A DNA stretch of 64,000 bases from Lepidurus packardi (Eukaryota > Arthropoda > Branchiopoda > Notostraca > Triopsidae), in contig JAKZAN010000001.1 of assembly GCA_023053545.1 (NCBI GenBank), positions 702,565 to 766,564 on the forward strand. Reading direction: 5' to 3'. Made by a program: the position numbers and the translations under genes. Each line of letters begins with the position of its first letter. Positions within the stretch are counted from its first letter, which is position 1. Positions 11,001 through 23,100 of this stretch are shown here, one piece after another. The notes beneath the pieces are model-generated. The model ran no database searches, had not been told where the DNA came from, and saw only the letters and a program-made list of their open reading frames with translations.

Positions 11001-14000
11001 TCGCGAATGGAGTGAATCGCGGTTGAGTTGCCCGCGTGTTATCGAGATTCTAATTTTATAATATAGCTATTTATAATATGTGTAGCTTTGAAACTTTATA
11101 TTTTCTAACCGTGGTTTGTAACACTGTAACCTATTTATAACATTTATAACTATCTGTTTTATATATATTTGTTATTTTTTTTTTTTTTTATATTTATAAC
11201 TATTTGTAACATTGTAGCCCTTTTAACTCTGCAATTTGTCAGGCTTACACAATCTTTTTTAGCATTCGTACACCTGGAAACTGAGTTTTGAACCCCTCGA
11301 AAAAAGGTAAACGCATGGGTTGAGGCAAATCAACACAAAGTCTTCGTTTTGGAAGACTTCGAGTTTCCAAGCGAAGAGCAATTACTAGGGAAGACAATAG
11401 CTGCCATCTAGTGTCAGCGTCGCAAGGCCAACTTGAGTTGCCCGCGTGTAAGCGAAACTCTAATTTCATAATATAGCTATTGATAATATGTGTAGCTTTG
11501 AAACTTTATATTTTCTAACCGTGGTTTGTAACAGTGTAGCCTATTTATAACATTTATAACTATCTGTTTTATATATATTTGTTATTATTTGTTTTATATA
11601 TATTTTTTTTTTATATTTATAACTATTTGTAACATTGTAGCCCTTGTAACTCTGTAATTTGTCAGGCTTACACAATTTTTTGTAGCATTCGTACACCTGG
11701 AAAGTGAGTTTCGAACCCCTTGCTTTGTATAAGGTCAACGGTTTCTAAGGTCAACGGAAGCCCTAACTGATCCAACGTATTCCAGAAACTAAAACAGAAT
11801 CAACGTAGAATGAAATGTGTAATTTGGCAGGATTTCTTGAGCTCGGACGTCGTGGACCAGGACTTCCAACTCAAAGTTACGACAGCACTGGCCGTGAGCA
11901 AACTGTTCCACCAAGCGTGCGTCAATACTACCACAGCTAGAAACCGGTACCCGGTGATTGTCATGGGAACGTTCTGCAGCCCCAACGACGATTTCTTCAC
12001 TCGAAAATTGCTGCCGTACTTGGCTGACTCGTTGCACAACGCCGATGATTTGGGCGAGCAAACCGCCATGTTGACGGCCTTGCGCAATATCGGCCACGAG
12101 TCCGTCATTCCTATCATAGCGCCGTACATTCTGCACTGTGATCCGAGCTTGGAAGACACGGAAGGTTACCGGAAGCGTCGCGAGTCGGTTTCCAAGTTCA
12201 AATTGGGGTATGAAGAAGAAGAAGAAACTGGAGAATCATGGGATGAAGATTCAAGGGAAGAAAGAGGGCAGAATTCCCCTGCGGGCAGGAAATCCAGCAA
12301 GTTCGCCAAGACGGTAGCTAAGGAGAGCAAAGCTGAGCGTAAAATTGCAGCTCAGAGGCGTCAGCAAGATCTGGAATTCAAGAGATTGGAAGCTGCGGAA
12401 GCATTGCGTCAAAAACAAGAAAGCCAGACTGCGAAATTCGCTAAGAAGAAAGCCAAGGTACTTAAGAAGGCACAGGACGAGGAATTCTTGGCCGATGCTG
12501 CGGCCACGCCCTTGAAAGAGAAAGATTCCTGTACGATTCTACGGGTCACCGCCATCTACGCGCTCAAGCAGTTCATTTTTGATGGCAATAGCCAAGTTTC
12601 GGGCCTTTTACTCCCAATCTACAACAACAAAGCTGAAGATCCTGAAGTAAGGTTCAAGTTCACAGCTTTTAGTTACAAATAATTGGGTACAACTGGGTAC
12701 AACCTCTTTAAACAGGTCCGGATTGCTGCCATTCATAACATCATTATGGGCGATCCACCAGTAGGGATATTTCAGAAACTCGCAGTCAGTACTTGGTTTG
12801 AACCTTCTGCTCTCGTCAGCTCGTTTATTTACCATGCATTGAAGAGTTTGACTACTTTCGATAACCCTACAGCGCGTACTTTGTAATAACGAAGCCACTA
12901 ATCAAACAAGTAAAGGTAGTAATATTGTTTTCATTTCTTAAGCTCGAAGAAAGCCGAAGCGGTGATGGCGTTAGTAAAACCACATCCTTTCTGGAATGCG
13001 CATCAATCCATGACTCATATGTATGGCGATTACTCGGAACGAACACGTTTAGGGTACGCGTTTGGGTACGTCAACGTTCCCAGTCAGCGTTCCTTCATGC
13101 CGAGTTACGTTTTCAACCGACTCTTTACCACCGCAGGTCCCGTCATTCGCCAAGTCTACGAGGTAAAGATTTTTAGAATCTCGAGTACACTACTCAGACG
13201 TGCTTGATTAGGTTAGTAGGAAGGTTTTCGGAAATGAACGAAAAAGTGGTTACTGTTTTTAGTCAAAACTGTGCCATCTAACGGGCACGTTATCGACTAT
13301 TTCTGACCATTTAATATTTTTGATTTTTTGGGGGAAAAAGATTATTATTATTTGGAAACAAGCTTTCTATTGATCTTATTATTGACGAAAAAGTGGTAAG
13401 GCTCCCGTATACCTAAGCTTACTCACGCAAAACACTAGCTGGCGTTGATGTTTGTTATTGATGTTAACACGCATAGATGGCGTTGCTGTTTGTTATTGTT
13501 TTTGCTAAAGCCTTGCGTAAGAAAGTTAAAAAAGAGACGTACAGCTATTTGCCTTAAAGTTTCTACGCTTTTTATGTTTCTTAATAGTACAGCTTGTCAC
13601 ATTTTCCTATCATTCGCCAAGTCTATGAGGTAAAGATGTTTAAAATCTCTAGTACACTACTGACACGTGCTTGATTAAATTAGTAGGAAGGTTTTCAGAG
13701 ATTATCGAAAAAGTGGTTACTGTTTTTAGTCAAAACTGTGCCATCTAACGGGCACGTTATCGACTATTTCTGACCATTTAATATTTTTGATTTTTTTGGG
13801 GAAAAAGATTATTATTATTCTGAAACAAGCTTTCTATTGATCTTATTATTGACAAAAAGTGGTAAGGCTCCCGTATACCTAAGCTTACTCACGCAAAACA
13901 CTAGCTGGCGTTGATGTTTGTTATTGATGTTAACACGCATAGATGGCGTTGCTGTTTGTTATTGTTTTTGCTAAAGCCTTGCGTAAGAAAGTTAAAAAAG

Positions 14001-17000
14001 AGACGTATAGCTCTTTGCCTTAAAGTTTCTACGCTTTTTATGTTTCTTAATAGTACAGCTTGTCACATTTTCAAGGTTTTCAGAGATTAACGAAAAAGTG
14101 GTAAGGCTCCCGTATACCTTAGCTTGCTCATGCAAAACACTCATAGATGGCGTTGGTGTTTGTTATTGTTATTGTTTTTGCTAAAGCCTTGCATAAGAAA
14201 GTTAGAAAAAAGACGTATAGCTCTTTGCCTTAAAGTTTCTACACTTTTTTTTGTTTCTTAATAGTGCAGCTTGTCACATTCTGTCTTTTTGTTCTTAGAT
14301 TATGATCCAAGGTAACCAATTGGAAAAGTTCATCGACATGTACCTGGGAGAGCCCGCAGTCCGCAACCAGAAGGGTCTTTTCAGCGAGTTCTTCAACTTG
14401 GGCGGTAGTTTTGCTCAATCCGGTGGTTATTCGGGTTCCCAACAATCTGGCAAATCTGCTCAAGTACCTTACTCCGCGCAATACAGCGAAACGTTAGAAA
14501 AGATTCGACAAGAACTGCAAATCGAACCTCGCGCCAAAGCTTCCCCTGAATTAACGCTCTATTTCAACTACATGAACGCCATCCAGCGGTTCTTCTACAT
14601 CGATGAAACCACTTTCCAGCAAGCAATCCAAAGTAATACGATACTTTTTTAGCAAGTTTCATTCAAATGAACCTTTATTCTGAATTTTCTTTCATCTTGA
14701 AGACATTATGAAGTCTGTGGTGACTGGCGGAAGCGGCCTTACCTTCAATTACTTCAAATGGCTGCCTACAGCCGACTCTTTTGTACGCATTCCAAGTGCT
14801 ATGGGTCTTTCCTATGCTTCGTATACGCATTTCAAGGTTCTAGCAGCCGCTAAGGGCCAATTCCAAGGCAGTTTCTCATTACACGGCAGTTCAGACTTCA
14901 AAGCTATCGTAAAACCGCTGTAAGGGACACTCTTAACGCTCACGTTTGTTCCAAATCTGCGAGTCTAAATCTGTTTTCCTCATTGGCTAGAATCTCGATC
15001 AAGCGCATGACCAAAATCGGGTTAGAAGTACCCTTCACCACAGTAATGCCTCAGGCAGGCGTCGATTTCAGTCTCAATACGGCGTTGCCGGGCAAGTTGG
15101 GCGTCAAAGCGGATTACTCCCAATCTCAACTTATTACCACCTGGGAGCCAATTGGCAACAAGCAATTACACGTATTCCATCGTAAAGTACAACCGTTTAC
15201 GGGAGTCAAAAACATCAACGATTTCACGCCCATTATTTTGCACCCTGACTCCAAGCCCATTGTTCTTCTGGAATCACCCATTGAAGTGATTTAACACAGT
15301 TGACATTATCTAAGAGCTCTAACTGATCTTCTTGATTCTTTTAGCAACGTCAAGAGTTTGGAGAAGAGGAAAGCGGATTAAAAATGTCTTTATTAAGCCG
15401 TGGAGATATCCAAGGAATAGAAGATCCTTTCCCATTCGTTAAGGATTTTATGGGATATTTACTATTTTGGGCCAATCCATCCACGTTACGTGCACATGAG
15501 AATGTACTTGTACTTGACCTGGCGGCTTCCAGTACCAAGCAGATCCGAACAACTTTTGCAATGCGTAAGTCTAAAGAGTAATCTTATTTTCTATGTTTAA
15601 AATTAAACTACCAATTAATATAAATTTATAGAAAAATAAAATAAATAATATTAAAAATTAAAAAATACATATTATCGATTAAGAAACACATATTATCGAT
15701 TAAGAAACAAATATTATCGATTAAGAAACATATGATCGATTAAGAAATAAATATTAACGATTAAAATATAAATATTACAAATTAAATGTAAATTAAATTC
15801 ATATAGATTTCCAGACCAAGTCTGGCCCCGAAGTAAAAGTTGACATGTACGGGCGCAGAATTACCTCTCCCAGTGTTGGAGTTACTCTTACTGCGGGTAA
15901 TCGTCCCGGTGATGTTGTTTTGCCCAGTGGTCGCATGCGAATTCCCGTGGACTTAACCCCTATAACCCTCACGCAATACGTGAGTGGATTGTTCGGTGTC
16001 GGTGCACCTCAGTGGACTTCTTCCAAGTTCCAGAAAGTCCTCGATCCCATGCAAAGTAAGGATTTTCTCTTACTTTTTGGTACCAGTGCTTGGTGATTAC
16101 AGCAAAAAATTCCCAATCCTACCGTTAGGTGGCTCTGGAGTATCGGTGGATACTACGATAGAATTCCTGGGCTCGGCTACCCCAAGACGTTACGGATCGT
16201 CTTTGACAACTGGATATGGTGACCTAGGTTCTCAAAGCCGGTTCAATTGGCGTGCTAAACGGCTTTTAGACTCGGCCAGTGACAATAACTACGAAGTAAT
16301 ACCATGATCTTCATTACTTTATGGATTTAGAATTCAAAGGAACTTAGAAATGTATGTTTAACTCGCTTTTATATCACAGATAGCTATCTGCGGAGACTGG
16401 AAGTGGCCTCAAATGAACGTAGTTAACAGGGAACAACTCTTTAGAGCTGACCTAAGTACCTTCATGAACCTTAACGTACGGTTTGGTGCAGGAGACTGTG
16501 AACAGAACCCTTCAATCTCCGTTAAAGTAAGAATCTATACAAAAATCTATACAAAAATAGACAAAGAATCTACACAAAAATTTACAAAGAATCGATACAA
16601 AAATAGACAAAGAATCTACACAAAAATATACAAAGAATCTATACAAAAATATACAAAGAATCTATACAAAAATATACAAAGAATCTACACAAAAATATAC
16701 AAAGAATCTACACAAAAATATACAAAGAATCTACACAAAAATATACAAAGAATCTACACAAAAATATACAAAGAATCGATACAAAAATATACAAAGAATC
16801 GATACAAAAATATACAAAAGAATGTACACAAAAATATACAAAGAATCTATTCAAAAATATACAAAGAATCTATACAAAAACATACAAAGAATCTATACAA
16901 AAATATACAAAGAATATATACACAAAGTAGAAAGTTAGGAATGAATACTAATCCTGGTGTGTAGGGAAAATTCTCTCGTTCGTCGGACCAACAAACTTCT

Positions 17001-18864
17001 TCACAGACCCAGTACATGCATAGCAAGTGCGCGCAAGATGAAGCACGTGGCTGGTACACAAGTTTTCATTGCATGCAAAGTCGTCGCATAGCAACCACAC
17101 TCAACAAATACGATCTGGATATTAAGTACCAGCAAGTACCCGAAGCATTCCAGAACCTGACCAACAAGGTTGCGAACGCTATCCGGTACTGGTACGTGCC
17201 GTACTTGACTGAGAACGTGAACGTGCAGAACGCCCCCAATCAAATGCGCGTGGAAATGACTGTCTATACTTTACTGGGGACCATGAACGTCCATGCCTTC
17301 AAGCCGAATTCCAATACTTTCTACGATAACATCCGTATCCATCCTTTGGCCCAAACTTTGGTGCCCATCAGCGTGAAAATATCCCCACTTTCGCATCAAT
17401 ATTCCCCCGCTGGTATTTCTTAATTTACGTACGTTAGAAAGGTTTCCACAAACTTTGGATCTGTTTCTGTCAGGAATGTGCTTATTGGATAAGGATCAAG
17501 TGATCACGTTCGATGGCCTGCCATATAATGTATCCTTATCGGGCTGCAATTACCTACTCACGAAAGATTGCTCTGGTCGGTACCGGTTCGCGGTTCTGGT
17601 ACGCGAAGAAATGGGCAAGAAAGTAGTCACGCTGCTGCTCGACGATCAGAAATTGGAACTCGACCCTTACGCGAACCGAGTGAAGGTCAATGAAGGGGAA
17701 GAACGGAGTATTCCTAGCAGCGAAGCCTACGAACTTAAAGATCAACAAGGTTCGACGCTAGCTTCAGTACGTGTGACTGTTGATAACTACTTGCAAGTGA
17801 CTGCACCGCAGCACTGGATCACCTTAACGCTCAACCCGGAGCAAACTACGATCATGGTAAGCGCAATAAACCTAAAGTAAAAGTAAGGTAAATAAAGTAA
17901 ATAAAAAATAAAGTAAAGTTGTTGTTGTTGGACTGTTTTTAGTCAAAACTGTGCCATCTAACGGGCACATTATCGACTACTTCTGTCCATTTTTTTTTAA
18001 TAATATTATTTTTTAAACAAACTTTCTTTGGATCTTATTATTGGTCTTGATCTTTCTATTGATCTTATTATTATCTATTATTATAAGTACAGTCTTTTAG
18101 TAATGGTTCGAATGTACGAATGTTCGTAAATGAAAATAGGGGGCGATGGTACACCATGGACGGTTATGTGGACTGTGCGGTTCGCAGAACGGGGAAAGGA
18201 ACGACGATCTGCGAGGACCACGTGGTTGCGCGCTGCCTGCCGAGTACATGGATGAGGCCTATCGCTTAGATACTCAATCTGCAAGTTGCAAAGCTACTGG
18301 ATCGAGCGGAGGAATGCTTTCAAGTCTCCGGAACATGCAGAATACTTGTCAAAGCCAACGTTCGCTCCAAAAACCGTACCAGTGAGAAAATCTTCTGCAT
18401 TTCTTTTACAAAACAGTGTTATTTTCTGGTACTTGGTTTTCTGGTATTCGGTTTTATTTTAAAACTGGGAGTTTTAATTCTTAGATCCGCCTTGGCTGGC
18501 TTTGGTTATGTCCAAAGAAATAATGCCATGCAGAAATGTACGTCATATCGCAACGAAATGCAAGAAATTGAAGGGTTACATTGCTTTTCGCTGGTACCAT
18601 TACCTAAATGCTCCAGTCAATGCCGACCGACCGGAATGACACAGCAAAGAGTAAAATCTTCGCAAATCAAAGGACAGAATATACAATCTAATCGTTTTGG
18701 TTTCATTTCTGAAAATTTAGGTCAATTTCCATTGCATGCCTAATAATCAGTTATCCAACTATTTGCAAAGTGAAAGCCAGCGACGTACTTTGGATGAATT
18801 GCACGGAAAACCGGCTCATAAGATTGTTAGTTTCCAAGTTCCGGTGGGCTGCCAGCAATACTAA
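2006..18864 (+). CDS. Vitellogenin with two N-terminal SOD-like domains
   Basis: Egg-yolk precursor and large lipid transfer protein, secreted and taken up by oocytes. Exons: 2006-2033, 3470-3807, 3870-5150, 5226-5646, 7008-7682, 7751-7896, 7953-8087, 8341-8511, 9415-9651, 9774-10306, 10404-10572, 11831-12646, 12716-12882, 12943-13162, 14299-14632, 14703-14919, 14991-15285, 15345-15564, 15807-16055, 16087-16295, 16380-16526, 17007-17412, 17474-17856, 18140-18381, 18485-18650, 18721-18864; total 8,349 nt, 2,782 aa. Signal peptide MGSVLPILFGLIGLVVAQ spans the first intron. SOD-like domain 1 is at ~44-182, a Met-Tyr-Gly repeat at ~266-456, SOD-like domain 2 at ~468-606, and a Gly/Tyr repeat linker to ~915. 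The vitellogenin lipid-transfer module starts at IWKAGNVYEYQY, and a VWD domain with GLCG runs from ~2473. The protein ends in IVSFQVPVGCQQY. Both SOD copies keep HFNP, NHG, GDLGN and AVH but have Ile/Thr and Tyr where the copper-binding HVH should be. A Lys/Glu-rich insert sits at ~1497-1610. Confidence 0.95.
2484..3460 (+). repeat. Triplicated ~330-bp unit in vitellogenin intron 1
   Basis: Three successive copies begin near 2484, 2804 and 3143 with AATAGCTGAAGTCAAGCA and include TCTGGGAAAGATGGTAGGTT and GACGGCTACTCATCTCTGG. The last copy runs into the acceptor of exon 2. The first copy gives a spurious 60-codon frame (2433-2615) without family resemblance. Confidence 0.85.
4321..4860 (+). 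repeat. 30-bp coding repeat (GQGMYGPQTT-like decapeptides)
   Basis: Inside vitellogenin exon 3, about 17 repeats of a decapeptide close to TGQGMYGPQT join SOD-like domain 1 to SOD-like domain 2. Tyr, Gly, Gln and Met dominate, as in low-complexity or elastomeric proteins. Several antisense frames here (4422-4912) are shadows of this repeat. Related M-Y-G motifs resume in exon 5. Confidence 0.92.
5760..6930. repeat. Dispersed intronic repeat family, several copies in vitellogenin intron 4
   Basis: Units read GGCTCCCGTATACC, a variable stretch, AGATGGCGCTGATGTTTGTT, AGTCCTGCGCAGGAAAGTAAA and end near ATATAGCT. Copies occur at ~5768, 5885, 6288, 6400 and 6495. The block 5995-6200 recurs at 6595-6790, so a segment was also duplicated in tandem. 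A poly-A/AT tract follows (6567-6592 and 6785-6935). Related copies lie in introns 8, 11 and 14 and in the XPF gene. No transposase frame is seen, so this is a non-autonomous element. Confidence 0.75.
7276..7440 (+). repeat. Three near-identical 54-bp coding repeats
   Basis: Within vitellogenin exon 5 the 18-residue unit NPYIGASAGTGGMYSGSQ occurs three times with only one or two base differences, so the expansion is recent. It continues the Tyr/Gly/Met theme of the upstream decapeptide array. Confidence 0.93.
8575..9300. repeat. Repeats in vitellogenin intron 8
   Basis: The intron (8512-9414) has two copies of a block containing AACTGTGCCATCTAACGGGC plus ATTTCTGACCATTTAATATT (near 8580 and 9027) and two copies of the GGCTCCCGTATACC element (8718, 9168). 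At about 8903-8990 it also carries a copy of the 3' end of exon 14 with its splice donor (CAAGTCTACGAGGTAAAG). Confidence 0.75.
10573..11830. repeat. Vitellogenin intron 11: ~410-bp tandem duplication
   Basis: The segment starting GAGTTGCCCGCGTGT near 11024 is repeated near 11433, including GTGTAGCTTTGAAACTTTAT and CAGGCTTACACAAT. A 16-bp inverted pair (CAAGGGGTTCGAAACT at ~10657 and its complement at ~11708) flanks the block. A partial copy of the dispersed element lies at 10589-10650. No gene is seen. Confidence 0.7.
13163..14298. repeat. Vitellogenin intron 14: duplicated repeat cassettes
   Basis: A cassette of about 460 bp (AACTGTGCCATCTAACGGGC block, GGCTCCCGTATACC element, TTAATAGTACAGCTTGTCAC) occurs at ~13255 and ~13723, with a shorter copy from ~14104. 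The second cassette is preceded at 13613-13640 by a copy of the exon 14 end and donor, so the duplication took in the exon-intron border. Confidence 0.75.
16535..16930 (+). repeat. 23-bp minisatellite in vitellogenin intron 21
   Basis: About 16 tandem copies of a 23-bp unit (AATCTATACAAAAATATACA plus AAG) fill the intron. Three units are 69 bp, so a 183-codon frame reads through from exon 21, but this is an artefact of the repeat; the exon ends at AAA before GTAAGA (16526). There are no unique spacers, so it is not a CRISPR-like array. Confidence 0.9.
17930..18010. repeat. Copy of the dispersed repeat in vitellogenin intron 23
   Basis: TTTTTAGTCAAAACTGTGCC followed by ATCTAACGGGCACATTATCG matches the blocks in introns 8 and 14, here without the second part of the cassette. 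Confidence 0.7.
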
Positions 18865-20148
18865 ATTACTGCGTTTCTGTCTCTATATTTTGCCCTCGTT
18901 TTTCAATCATATTAAGTCTTATTTCCTCTTTCTTATGGGTACGTGTCTGTTACCTTTTCTTCGTTCCCAAAGCTGGAATCTTTCTTCTTCAAAATACAAT
19001 TGACTTTCTCTTGCCTTCTCTTTCTCTTTCGTTGCCTTGATTGGAGTAGCGATTCGGGTTTACTGTGCTGTTTTTGTGCAGATTTTGTTGGACAAAACAC
19101 TCAAATTACTATACTACTATACCTACATTTCTCCTGGTACCAGGCGATGACGTTTTTCCGGCCTGTTTTGCAAACTGCGCAGTGAGGCAATAATGAATCA
19201 CGAACAGTTACAGCGTATGTTGCTCCAACCCCGGACAGGTAGCGCCACTGCGGCTGGGTCTTGTTTTGATGGATATACATATTGTCGGATGCGGTTTAAT
19301 TTTGGTCCTGGGTTGATAACTGTATTAATAAGGTACGCTTTGAGAACTGTTTAAATGCTCGCTTTAACCGTCCGCCTCTTTACACTTCAAATCACTCTTT
19401 CTCACTCAAATCACTCGCTCTCTCACACTACGTACTATAGCCACGCCTCCACACCTCACGTCTGTCCTCTCGCTCGCTGGCTCTACGACTCTCCTGCTCA
19501 ACGACCGCCGTTAGCCCGGCTTTCTTATCCCGCTAGACTAGCGAAATTCCAACAATTAAAATTGCTTGTACGAAGTATAAAATAAAGTATATCTATATTT
19601 CGTTCTCAACGACACTACAAGCGGCAATTTCCCTATTCCATCATGTTATTCCGAAAGAAATACGAGACTATTTAGTATCTTTGGAATATTCTGGCAAAGC
19701 GTCCTATAGGAATTATTAATTATTATAAGAGTCTATAAGAATTACTATTGAGTTAGCATAAATGAAAACATTATAGTATGGAGTATTTTCTGTTTGGACA
19801 TGATTGCTGTATTTAATATCTTTGGAATATTCTGGCAAAGCGTCCTATAGGAATTATTCATTATTATAGGAGTCTATAAGAATTACTATTGAGTTAGCAT
19901 AAATGAAAACATTATAGTATGTAGTATTTTTTGTTTGGACATGATTGCTGTATTTACTAGAACAGTTATTACAATAAACTAGTGGAAATGGGTCGAAACA
20001 CGTAATTATTCCTCAACGACGCCCCTTACGGACCAGCCACCGGGTTTTTCCCTACTAAAACAAGCAAGACAAAAGAAGATCAACAAGAGCAAAACAATCT
20101 ACTGAGATCAAAAGTATTGTGTTAGGGATCGTTAGCTTTTTCTATCGT
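18865..20148. other. Intergenic region between convergent vitellogenin and ADAMTS genes
   Basis: No supported gene. The part at 19370-19560 is CT-rich and is followed by AAGTATAAAATAAAGTATAT. This could be a solo long terminal repeat, but I cannot find matching ends. A direct duplication follows and is listed separately. Confidence 0.5.
19669..19955. repeat. 140-bp direct tandem duplication
   Basis: Two adjacent copies start at TTTAGTATCTTTGGAATATT (19669) and TTTAATATCTTTGGAATATT (19809). They are nearly identical through GTTTGGACATGATTGCTGTA. Confidence 0.9.
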
Positions 20149-23100
20149 TCAAGGTTTCAAGGTGACGAAATCATTGTCGTGTTTCCCAACTTCAGCGTTT
20201 GGTCCATTGGCTGGAGGTGTTGGCATGGCTCCCAATTCTTTACGAAGAGCTTTGCCGGAACCGTCCAAAGTAAAATAGTCTTGTACTTCTTTCGGAATAT
20301 CGTGATGGAAGTTATCCAAGGGTTGGGCGTTGTTCAGAAAGGGAAAATCAGACTCCTTCTCGTTCAGCGCACGTCCAAAGTTGTAATTCTAAATGCCGAA
20401 ACCGAACCCGAACCAATGATTAGAGTACATGGAACAGGAAGGAATTCAAAACATAAGGGGTAAAACACGTACTTTAGGTAAACAATGACGCTGCATGCAA
20501 TAATAGTCCTGGCTGCCATCATTGTGGCACAAAGTGCCTTCAGGGAAATAGGCATCCATTCCCAAGTCGTTCAACTCCAAACGAGGCGTGTACCACGCTC
20601 CTGTATCAGCTCGTTTGCAGAAGATGGCGCAAGATTGCCACTTCCGGTCTAAAAAGGGAAACATGTATCACTAAGGAAAGGCTGCGAAATGGAACATTCC
20701 GGTTTTCTTCTAGCATTAAGGAACTATGTATTACCAGCACTATAGCTGGCTTGTAAACCGGGTCCAGTAGGGCTCAACGACCTGACGACTTGACTGAAAG
20801 CTGAGCACCTGCGGTTCGCGTATTCATTAGCGTCAGCTCGAGATGACAGGGCAGGGCACAACTAAAGTTAGAAATTCCGAATTAAAAGATTACCACAAGT
20901 ATCTAAGAGGGAAATTACATTGGTGTCGTCACAAAGCGCTACTTTGCTCGACGATCCTTCACAGCCTTGCATACTGTTAACAGGCTTGGGATTAGTACAT
21001 GATCGCCAGCTCAGTACAGTTCCTAAGATTATTTTGGGTATAATATTCCACGTTTAATTTCCGTTTTATTTCTATCTTTTTCTAGGAATTCATGTCTACC
21101 TTTAGCATCAGCTAGACAGCCGGATTTGCAAGGTTCATCTTGCCACGCACTCCAACCTCCAGCAGTCGATGCTGGTGTTCTAGGTGGAGTCACACATTCG
21201 CCACCCGAACACGTCTAGCAATCCAAAATTACTATTTGAGTAGTCAAGGGGAAAAGGTGCAAACTAACCTTCCCAGGGGCGCAGTACGTGCCTTCCAATG
21301 CGGGTCCAGCCAGATAGTACCCGTCACGATTGCGTGTTTTGCACTTGAGAGAGTTGCAAGATTCGGCTAAAGACGCAGAGTCGAAAACAGTCGCGTCGCG
21401 GTCACGAAGCAAGAATTGGCATTGCACATTCGCGTCCAAGTATTGACCAGGTACACCGTTGTACTTCCCATGGTGGTCGTTCTCCAGGGTTGGTGCCGCA
21501 GAATCATCCAAACATGTTGCTCTACAAGAAATTTTGGTTTTAAACTCACGAAAATGAAATTAGGGCAGAAATACAAGAATTACTTCATCTTAGCCAAACT
21601 ATCTTAGCTTCATCTTAGAAACTTTTGTTTTAAACTCATGAAAATGAAATTATGGCAGAAATACAAGAATTACTTCATCTTAGCCAAACTATCTTAACTT
21701 CATCTTAGAGATTTTTGTTTTAAAACTCATGAAAATGAAATTATGGCAGAAATAAAAGAATTACTTCATCTTAGCCAAAGCATCGGCACTGCAAGTCGAC
21801 CATTTAGTTTCCCCCACTACGCCCCTAGAGGGAGACATGATGAAACCCTCTGCAGGGCAGGTATTGCCGGTGCTGTCATGGCTCATACCCAAACTGGGAA
21901 AGAAGCATCCAATCATTGAATTTTGGTTGAATTCATTGAATTCTTAGAATTTTTTCCCAAACTTACTTGTGTCCGATTTCATGGGCCATGACGTAAATGG
22001 AGGTGAATCCAGCAGAAGGGTACGGTTTTCCTTGACTATTGCTCACACCCAGTTCGCCAATAACACAAGCGTACTTATCATAACAAACTCCGCCCACTGT
22101 TGCCAATCCCATGGTGATGAAACTCTTTTGGTTGTTATCCATTGCGTAGAAATCCAAGCCAGAAATATAAATGCCCATATCCCAGTGTTTGGGATTGCTA
22201 TCGCCAGCTGGGTTGTACTTGGCGTTATAGGCGCAGAAGGAATCCAACAATTGGCCGCGCTCGCCATTGGCTGTGGGCAGATCGATGGGTTGTTTCTGCT
22301 GGATTTCCATATGCGTGATGGTTAACTGAACCCGCATGCCCAAGCTCGGCAAAGCGTATAGGGCTTGCATCTAAGATTGCCATGAGACATTGAAATGAAT
22401 CTAAAGCATTGGAAAAGGGAATGAAAAGCCAGGTCTTACTCCGTTAACAAAGGCGAGAAGCATGTCGCGAATCGCTTTATCATTGCCACGGTAATAGGGC
22501 GAGTACAATTTGTAAGCGGCTTCATCGAAAAATACGCCCAATTCCACGGTTTTCATGGCTGCTGATTTGGAGAGGACGTTTTTAGTGGGCTTTGAGGCTG
22601 ACTTACCGTTTAGTTTCTTGTCCTCTTTCCGTTTCTTCATCATGGACTGTACATACAATGAAGAATAAAGGCTTAGAAGATTCCGAATTATGTATCAAAA
22701 ACTCAAAATTACCGAATCGTCAATCTCATTGAGGATATTTTCAGCTTCAGCTCCAATTCTGGCGTACTTGGAAGGTTTTTCGGTGAAAGGCATGGGTTCA
22801 GTGGAGCTTAGAATGTCCATTTTGCGTTTCTGGACTCCCTACAATTGAAAAACCGTTAAGACCTTTCTTACAATGCAATCCAAATCAATCTGCATTACAA
22901 TATCTTCTTCCGCTTCAGATCCAGAGTCGAAATTGCTTTGCTGCAGCTCCTGTAAGATAATTAAGTTAGAGCAATACAGTAGTAGAGCAGTACAGAGCAC
23001 TATAATAGCAGTAGGAAAGGACAAAGTGAATTGCATAAGGAGTTATTTATAATTTTTTAGAATTACCATTTCGGCGCCCGCTGTACGGTCTCTGAAGGAA

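Noticed and set aside
10657..11722. tRNA-derived SINE based on GGTTCGAAAC B-box-like words
   Set aside because: No matching A box or cloverleaf could be placed; the words are better explained as a short inverted repeat around a tandem duplication.
16535..16930. Possible CRISPR-like direct repeat array
   Set aside because: Units are contiguous with no unique spacers, in a eukaryotic intron; it is a minisatellite.
16413..16964. 183-codon frame rich in YTKNIQ repeats
   Set aside because: It is exon 21 of vitellogenin running through its donor into a 23-bp minisatellite; the next true exon starts at 17007.
19370..19620. Solo LTR of a retrotransposon
   Set aside because: CT-rich sequence and an AATAAA-like word are suggestive, but no matching TG...CA ends or target duplication could be found.
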